A stretch of DNA of 19,156 nt from an uncultured Eubacteriales bacterium (GTDB lineage: Bacteria; Bacillota; Clostridia; Oscillospirales; Acutalibacteraceae), in the NCBI GenBank assembly GCA_900320415.1, contig ONSE01000086.1:1-19156 (forward strand), written 5' to 3'. Shown here piece after piece: positions 15,776 through 19,156 of the stretch. Within the stretch, counting starts at the first letter, position 1; every line of letters begins with the position of its first letter. The notes below the pieces were generated by a model. The model was not told the DNA's origin. It ran no database searches and saw nothing but the letters and a program-made list of their open reading frames with translations. Position numbers and translations under genes: made by a program.

Positions 15776-15831
15776 CCCGTTTATCGGGAAATTTGCCGAA
15801 GGATCCGCACGTTGATTTGGCCATTTTGCCT

Positions 15832-15861
15832 ATGACAAAAAACTGCGGAAAATGCTATAAT
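15832..15861 (+). promoter_or_regulatory. Promoter of the CarD-family gene
   Basis: ATGACA at 15832-15837 (five of six to consensus), an 18-base spacer and an extended -10 TGCTATAAT ending at 15861. The start codon at 15892 is about 30 bases downstream, leaving a short leader with GAAGGGA as ribosome binding site. Confidence 0.7.
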
Positions 15862-15891
15862 GAGAATAAATCAAACGATAGAAGGGATACT

Positions 15892-16515
15892 ATGTATACA
15901 AGCGGTCAGACAGTCATTTACGGGGCAAACGGCGTGTGCGTCATCGAGGGCGTCACCGTGAGAAAAATCGGTTCCGTCAGCATGGAATACTATGTGCTCA
16001 AGCCTTTGGGCGCTGTGGGCTCCACCGTTTATGTGCCGACGCAGAACGAAAAGCTCGTGGGCAGGATCCGCAGGGTGAAATCCGCAGGGGAGGTCAGAGC
16101 GCTCCTTGCGTCCCTCGGGTCGAATGAATTGGAGTGGATCGGCGACGATATCCGCCGCAATGAGGTATTCAGGGAGATGATCGCGAGGGGCGACTGCGGC
16201 GAGCTGATGGCGCTGGTGCGTCTGCTCCACGCGCAGGAGCGCAGACTGCTGGCGCGCGGCAGAAGGCTGCATCTCGCGGACGACAGGATCCTCAGGGAGG
16301 CGGAGAAGATGGCGGTCGAGGAGGTTGCCGCCGCCCTCGGTACCGACCGGGGCGAGGCGCTCAGCCTGATTTTGCGGGACATAGAGGTTCCCTTAAGACC
16401 AACGGGAGCGGGTTTTCCGCTCCTTTTCTTTTCGGCGGGCTCCGCAGTGAAAAAAGCACGCACTTTGTCGAAAAAATTTGTATTTTTTTCTCGAAGGGTG
16501 TTTACAAATCCGTAA
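15892..16515 (+). CDS. CarD/CdnL-family transcription regulator with run-on C-terminus
   Basis: The N-terminal 65 residues (YTSGQTVIYGANGVCVIEG through YVPTQNEKLVGRIRRV) match the CarD/TRCF RNA-polymerase-interaction fold. A helical domain (about 66-165) follows, like the DNA-binding half of CarD/CdnL. Family members bind the polymerase beta subunit and modulate promoter opening. ATG 15892 is chosen over upstream in-frame codons because the promoter and GAAGGGA sit just before it. The last roughly 40 codons (from about residue 167) are unlike the family: they read through a hairpin terminator at 16405-16432 and into the next gene's -35. This suggests stop-codon loss or a terminal frameshift. 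The native end was probably near residue 165. Confidence 0.85.
   Translation: MYTSGQTVIYGANGVCVIEGVTVRKIGSVSMEYYVLKPLGAVGSTVYVPTQNEKLVGRIRRVKSAGEVRALLASLGSNELEWIGDDIRRNEVFREMIARGDCGELMALVRLLHAQERRLLARGRRLHLADDRILREAEKMAVEEVAAALGTDRGEALSLILRDIEVPLRPTGAGFPLLFFSAGSAVKKARTLSKKFVFFSRRVFTNP
16405..16432 (+). terminator. Intrinsic terminator embedded in the CarD reading frame
   Basis: GGAGCGG (16405-16411) pairs with CCGCTCC (16417-16423) across a GTTTT loop and is followed by TTTTCTTTT. This is a textbook rho-independent terminator. It lies within codons 172-181 of the open CarD frame rather than after its stop. Confidence 0.8.
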
Positions 16516-16529
16516 CAAACCTGTAAAAT
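16501..16529 (+). promoter_or_regulatory. Promoter of the SGNH esterase/GH3 operon
   Basis: TTTACA at 16501-16506, a 17-base spacer and TAAAAT at 16524-16529, about 44 bases before the ATG at 16573. The -35 overlaps the last codons of the run-on CarD frame. Each hexamer is one mismatch from consensus. Confidence 0.6.
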
Positions 16530-16572
16530 AAAAGAGTGTGTATGTATTTGTATAGCTTATTTGGGAGGAATC

Positions 16573-18543
16573 ATGAGAAAAACTATCGCGATTCTGTTAA
16601 CGATGACAATTTTGTGCTCGCTTACCGTTACCGCCTTTGCCGAGAATTCCTCTGCCGCGCGGAGCGGAGACTGGCTCTATACCGTCGAGGACGGCGGCGC
16701 CGTGATCACGGCGTATCAGGGAATTGACGCGTCCGTCGCCGTTCCCGGGACGCTGGGAGACTATCCCGTCGTCAGGATCGGCAGGGCGGCTTTTTGCGGC
16801 TCCAGGCTCGAGTCGGTCGATCTTCCCTCCACCGTCAGGGAAATCGGCTGGTGGGCGTTCTACGGCGCTTCCAATCTGAGAAATGTTTCACTTCCGGACG
16901 GGTTACAAAAGATAGATTTCGGCGCGTTTATGAACTGTCCGTCCCTCCACGGCGTGACCATTCCCTCAACGGTCTATGAAATCGGCGCAGACGCCTTCGC
17001 GGTGCGCTGCGAAACCGTGACGGGCGTGCAGGACTATCCCAACGACAGGCTGGTCAGCACGCAGGACTATACCGTTGATGATTCCTTCATCGTGACGGGC
17101 TACAGCGGTACCGCCGCCGAGGATTTCGCGCAGGCAAAGCAGCTGAGCTTTGACAGCAAGGGAGAGCTTTCCTTCGGAGATCTGAACGCGGACGGCGTGA
17201 TCGACGCGGGCGACTTGATTCTTTTAAGGAATTATTCTGACGGCGGAGAACTGACGCTCACGCAGCGCCTCAGCGCCGACCTCAACTGCGACGGAGCGGT
17301 CGACGGAGCGGACTCCGAGCTGCTGGGCGAGTATGTCAGCGGAGAGATCAGCTACTACAGCCTGCCTGCCGTCAAATTCGCGAAGCCCGCGGGCAGCTTC
17401 CTCTACGGCAGGACGATGTACTGCGACGGCGACAGCATCGCCAAGGGCACAGGCACCGACACCTTCGGCAGCGAGTTTTACTCCTATTGCCATTATATCG
17501 GTTATAACTACGGCATGGACTTTGTGGACAAGGCGGTCGGAGGAACCACCCTCGCGCGCGTCAAGGACAACCCCATCACAGACAGCGAGAGCATCCTGGA
17601 GCGTGTGCTTCAGATGAAGGGCGACTACGACGTGATCCTGCTCGACGGCGGCTTCAACGATATGTTTCTGGACGTCAGGATCGGCACCGTCACGGCGGAT
17701 AACAACCGCAATGGCATCTATGACGAGTTTTCCACAGCGGGTGCGGTGGAGCGCATCTGCTGGTTTTTGACAAAGAACTATCCCGACGCGGTCAAGCTCT
17801 TTGTGCTCTGCCACGAGTACGACGACGACGACCATGCGCTTCGCTGGGATACCATCAAAAAAGCGCTTGACAAGTGGGATATCCCCTATGTGGATATCAG
17901 CGGGGAAACCGACTTCACCGCCGTCAATAAGAGCATCAACAACCAGTATTTTTACTGCAACGATTCCAAGAAAACCGCCGATCGCATTCACCCCCTTGCC
18001 TACGCGCAGGAGAAGGTCTACGGCAGAATGGTGGAAAAAAAGCTCAACGATCTGTTCGAGCAGAAATACCTTCTCGCTTTCGGCGAGGAGTCGCTGTCGC
18101 TCGCGAAGGGCGAGAGCGTACAAACCTCCCTGATGATGAACGGTTATTCCTACTTCGGCGAGGTGAGCTGGACAAGCTCGGACAGCGAGGTCGCGGCGGT
18201 TGAAAACGGCACCGTCACCGCCAAATCGGTGGGAGAGGCATTTGTCCGCGCGGAGACCTCCGACGGCAGGATCGCGCGTCTGAGGGTTGACGTCAAGCAG
18301 AATCCGCTCTGTCTGTACCTCAACCGCAGCGCCGTGTCGCTCAATCCGTTTGAAAGCTCGCTGCTGATTCCCGAGTTCCTGGAGGGAACCGTATCGCATA
18401 CCGTGACCTACACCTCCTCCGACCCGAACGTAGCGGAGGTGTACGCCGACGGCTCGGTGATAGCGCGTTCACGCGGCAGCGCGGTGATCACCTGCAAGCT
18501 GCCCAACGGCGTCAAGACCGCCTGTGACGTGATTGTTCAGTGA
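16573..18543 (+). CDS. Secreted LRR-dockerin-SGNH hydrolase-Big2 protein
   Basis: 656-residue exported protein. A signal peptide ends at AFA (21-23). BspA-type LRR_5 repeats (about 60-145) follow. Next is an internal type I dockerin (about 198-258) with two calcium loops, DLNADGVIDAGD and DLNCDGAVDGAD. A GDSL/SGNH hydrolase domain (about 275-495) has GDS (Ser288), GGFND (Asn362) and DRIH (Asp470, His473). Two Big2-type Ig-like domains finish it (about 500-575 and 577-656). It is probably a carbohydrate esterase docked on a cohesin-bearing scaffold; the substrate is unknown. ATG 16573 is preferred over TTG 16561 because GGAGG lies at 16564-16568 and it gives a normal signal peptide. An internal dockerin behind LRRs is unusual. 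Confidence 0.85.
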   Translation: MRKTIAILLTMTILCSLTVTAFAENSSAARSGDWLYTVEDGGAVITAYQGIDASVAVPGTLGDYPVVRIGRAAFCGSRLESVDLPSTVREIGWWAFYGASNLRNVSLPDGLQKIDFGAFMNCPSLHGVTIPSTVYEIGADAFAVRCETVTGVQDYPNDRLVSTQDYTVDDSFIVTGYSGTAAEDFAQAKQLSFDSKGELSFGDLNADGVIDAGDLILLRNYSDGGELTLTQRLSADLNCDGAVDGADSELLGEYVSGEISYYSLPAVKFAKPAGSFLYGRTMYCDGDSIAKGTGTDTFGSEFYSYCHYIGYNYGMDFVDKAVGGTTLARVKDNPITDSESILERVLQMKGDYDVILLDGGFNDMFLDVRIGTVTADNNRNGIYDEFSTAGAVERICWFLTKNYPDAVKLFVLCHEYDDDDHALRWDTIKKALDKWDIPYVDISGETDFTAVNKSINNQYFYCNDSKKTADRIHPLAYAQEKVYGRMVEKKLNDLFEQKYLLAFGEESLSLAKGESVQTSLMMNGYSYFGEVSWTSSDSEVAAVENGTVTAKSVGEAFVRAETSDGRIARLRVDVKQNPLCLYLNRSAVSLNPFESSLLIPEFLEGTVSHTVTYTSSDPNVAEVYADGSVIARSRGSAVITCKLPNGVKTACDVIVQ

Positions 18544-18554
18544 GGGAAAATGCT

Positions 18555-19156
18555 ATGAAAAAACTATTATCCGTTTCCGTCATACTGGCGCTGCTGCTCA
18601 GTCTGACCGCCTGCGCCGCGCAGAGCTCCGCGCCTGAGCCGCGGCAGGACAGCGAAGCGGCGGTGGTCGCTTCGACAGCCGCGCCCGAGCCGACCGAGCC
18701 CGCCGTTGACAAGCTCGACGAGATGATCGCGGCAATGAGCCTTGAGGAGAAGGTCGGTCAGATGTTTCTCGCGCGCTGTCCCGAGGAGGAAGCCCTGGAG
18801 ACCGCGGAAAAATACCACCTGGGCGGCTATGTCCTCTTTGACCGCGACTTTGCGGACAGGAGCGGGGAAGAGGTAAAGGCGGAGATTCAGAGCTGGCAGG
18901 ACGCCTCCCGTATCCCCATGCTGATTGCCGTTGATGAAGAGGGCGGCACGGTCGTGCGCGTCAGCTCCCACTTCCGCGACGAGGCGTTTATTTCTCCGAA
19001 AGAATATTACACCTACGGAGGCTGGGAGGCAGTCACGGGAGCGGAGACCGAAAAGGCGGATTTGCTCCTGTCCCTGGGCGTCAACGTGAACCTCGCGCCC
19101 GTCTGTGACATCACCGCCGACCAGGAGCAGTTCATGTACCTGCGTTCCTTCTCCGA
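18555..19156 (+). CDS. GH3-family (NagZ-like) lipoprotein, 3' end outside window
   Basis: Partial gene: the first 200 residues are present and the frame is open to the window edge. A lipoprotein signal peptide with lipobox LTAC puts the lipidated cysteine at residue 20. An Ala/Glu/Pro-rich linker (about 21-50) follows, then the glycoside hydrolase family 3 N-terminal barrel. Landmarks are MSLEEKVGQMF, GGYVLFDRDF, IAVDEEGG and LGVNVNLAPVCDI, closest to beta-N-acetylhexosaminidases. The KH-PGHG motif that would support NagZ lies beyond the window. GAGGGA sits seven bases before the ATG. It starts 11 bp after the esterase gene, so the two are probably co-transcribed, with the product on the outer face of the membrane. 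Confidence 0.82.
   Translation, partial: MKKLLSVSVILALLLSLTACAAQSSAPEPRQDSEAAVVASTAAPEPTEPAVDKLDEMIAAMSLEEKVGQMFLARCPEEEALETAEKYHLGGYVLFDRDFADRSGEEVKAEIQSWQDASRIPMLIAVDEEGGTVVRVSSHFRDEAFISPKEYYTYGGWEAVTGAETEKADLLLSLGVNVNLAPVCDITADQEQFMYLRSFS

Larger units (their letters stand above)
15408..15831. other. AT-rich non-coding stretch between pseudokinase and CarD genes
   Basis: About 420 bases without a convincing gene, much more AT-rich than its surroundings. It holds the terminator of the pseudokinase gene (15444-15467), two perfect TATAAT boxes (15593-15598 and 15611-15616) without good -35 partners, a palindrome TGTCAATTTGACA (15622-15634), a 13-bp inverted repeat (15639-15706) and a second hairpin terminator (15749-15774). 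This arrangement would suit a short non-coding RNA of about 150 bases, but no known RNA family was recognised. Confidence 0.5.

Noticed and set aside
15436..15780. CRISPR array or tandem repeats in the AT-rich gap.
   Set aside because: No sequence recurs at regular spacing; only inverted repeats are present.
17767..17772. TTGACA inside the esterase gene as an internal promoter.
   Set aside because: No -10-like hexamer lies 16-18 bases downstream; the sequence there is GC-rich coding.

Overview
The window reads as a chromosomal segment of a GC-rich Gram-positive anaerobe of the class Clostridia, most likely in or near the Ruminococcaceae/Oscillospiraceae. Three things point there: the yicC-remA-gmk-rpoZ-priA-def-fmt-rsmB-rlmN-prpC-prkC-rsgA-thiN order typical of Bacillota, strong GGAGG-type ribosome binding sites, and a dockerin-bearing secreted esterase of the kind found in fibre-degrading ruminococci. 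The genus is an inference from gene content, not something I can prove. All 18 genes lie on the + strand.

Region 1 (about 150-13516) is one long housekeeping run of 14 genes with gaps of at most about 25 bp and several short overlaps. It starts from a near-consensus sigma-A promoter at 156-184. It covers RNA turnover (yicC), a matrix/DNA-binding regulator (remA), nucleotide supply and transcription (gmk, rpoZ), replication restart (priA), protein N-terminal formylation and deformylation (fmt, def), a membrane zinc protease, rRNA methylation (rsmB, rlmN), the PASTA Ser/Thr kinase with its PP2C phosphatase, ribosome assembly (rsgA) and thiamine pyrophosphate synthesis (thiN). Compared with the Bacillus subtilis arrangement, coaBC and rpe are missing and a YugP-type protease is inserted. 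An AT-rich tract inside rlmN carries a good internal promoter that could feed the kinase/phosphatase genes separately.

Region 2 (13517-15891) has its own promoter and encodes a membrane PASTA protein. Its zinc ribbon and kinase-like domain have lost the catalytic Lys/Asp/Asp, so it is a probable pseudokinase only about 1.8 kb downstream of the active PASTA kinase PrkC. It is followed by an AT-rich non-coding stretch of about 480 bp bounded by two hairpin terminators. That stretch contains a long inverted repeat and may encode a small structured RNA.

Region 3 (15832-19156) holds a CarD-family RNA-polymerase-binding regulator whose reading frame runs through its own terminator. A separate promoter then drives a secreted LRR-dockerin-SGNH hydrolase-Big2 protein and, 11 bp further on, a GH3 (NagZ-like) lipoprotein cut by the window end. 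The last two look like a cell-surface glycan-processing pair. The kinase and pseudokinase probably sense cell-wall fragments through their PASTA domains. Any functional link between these blocks is inferred from proximity only.
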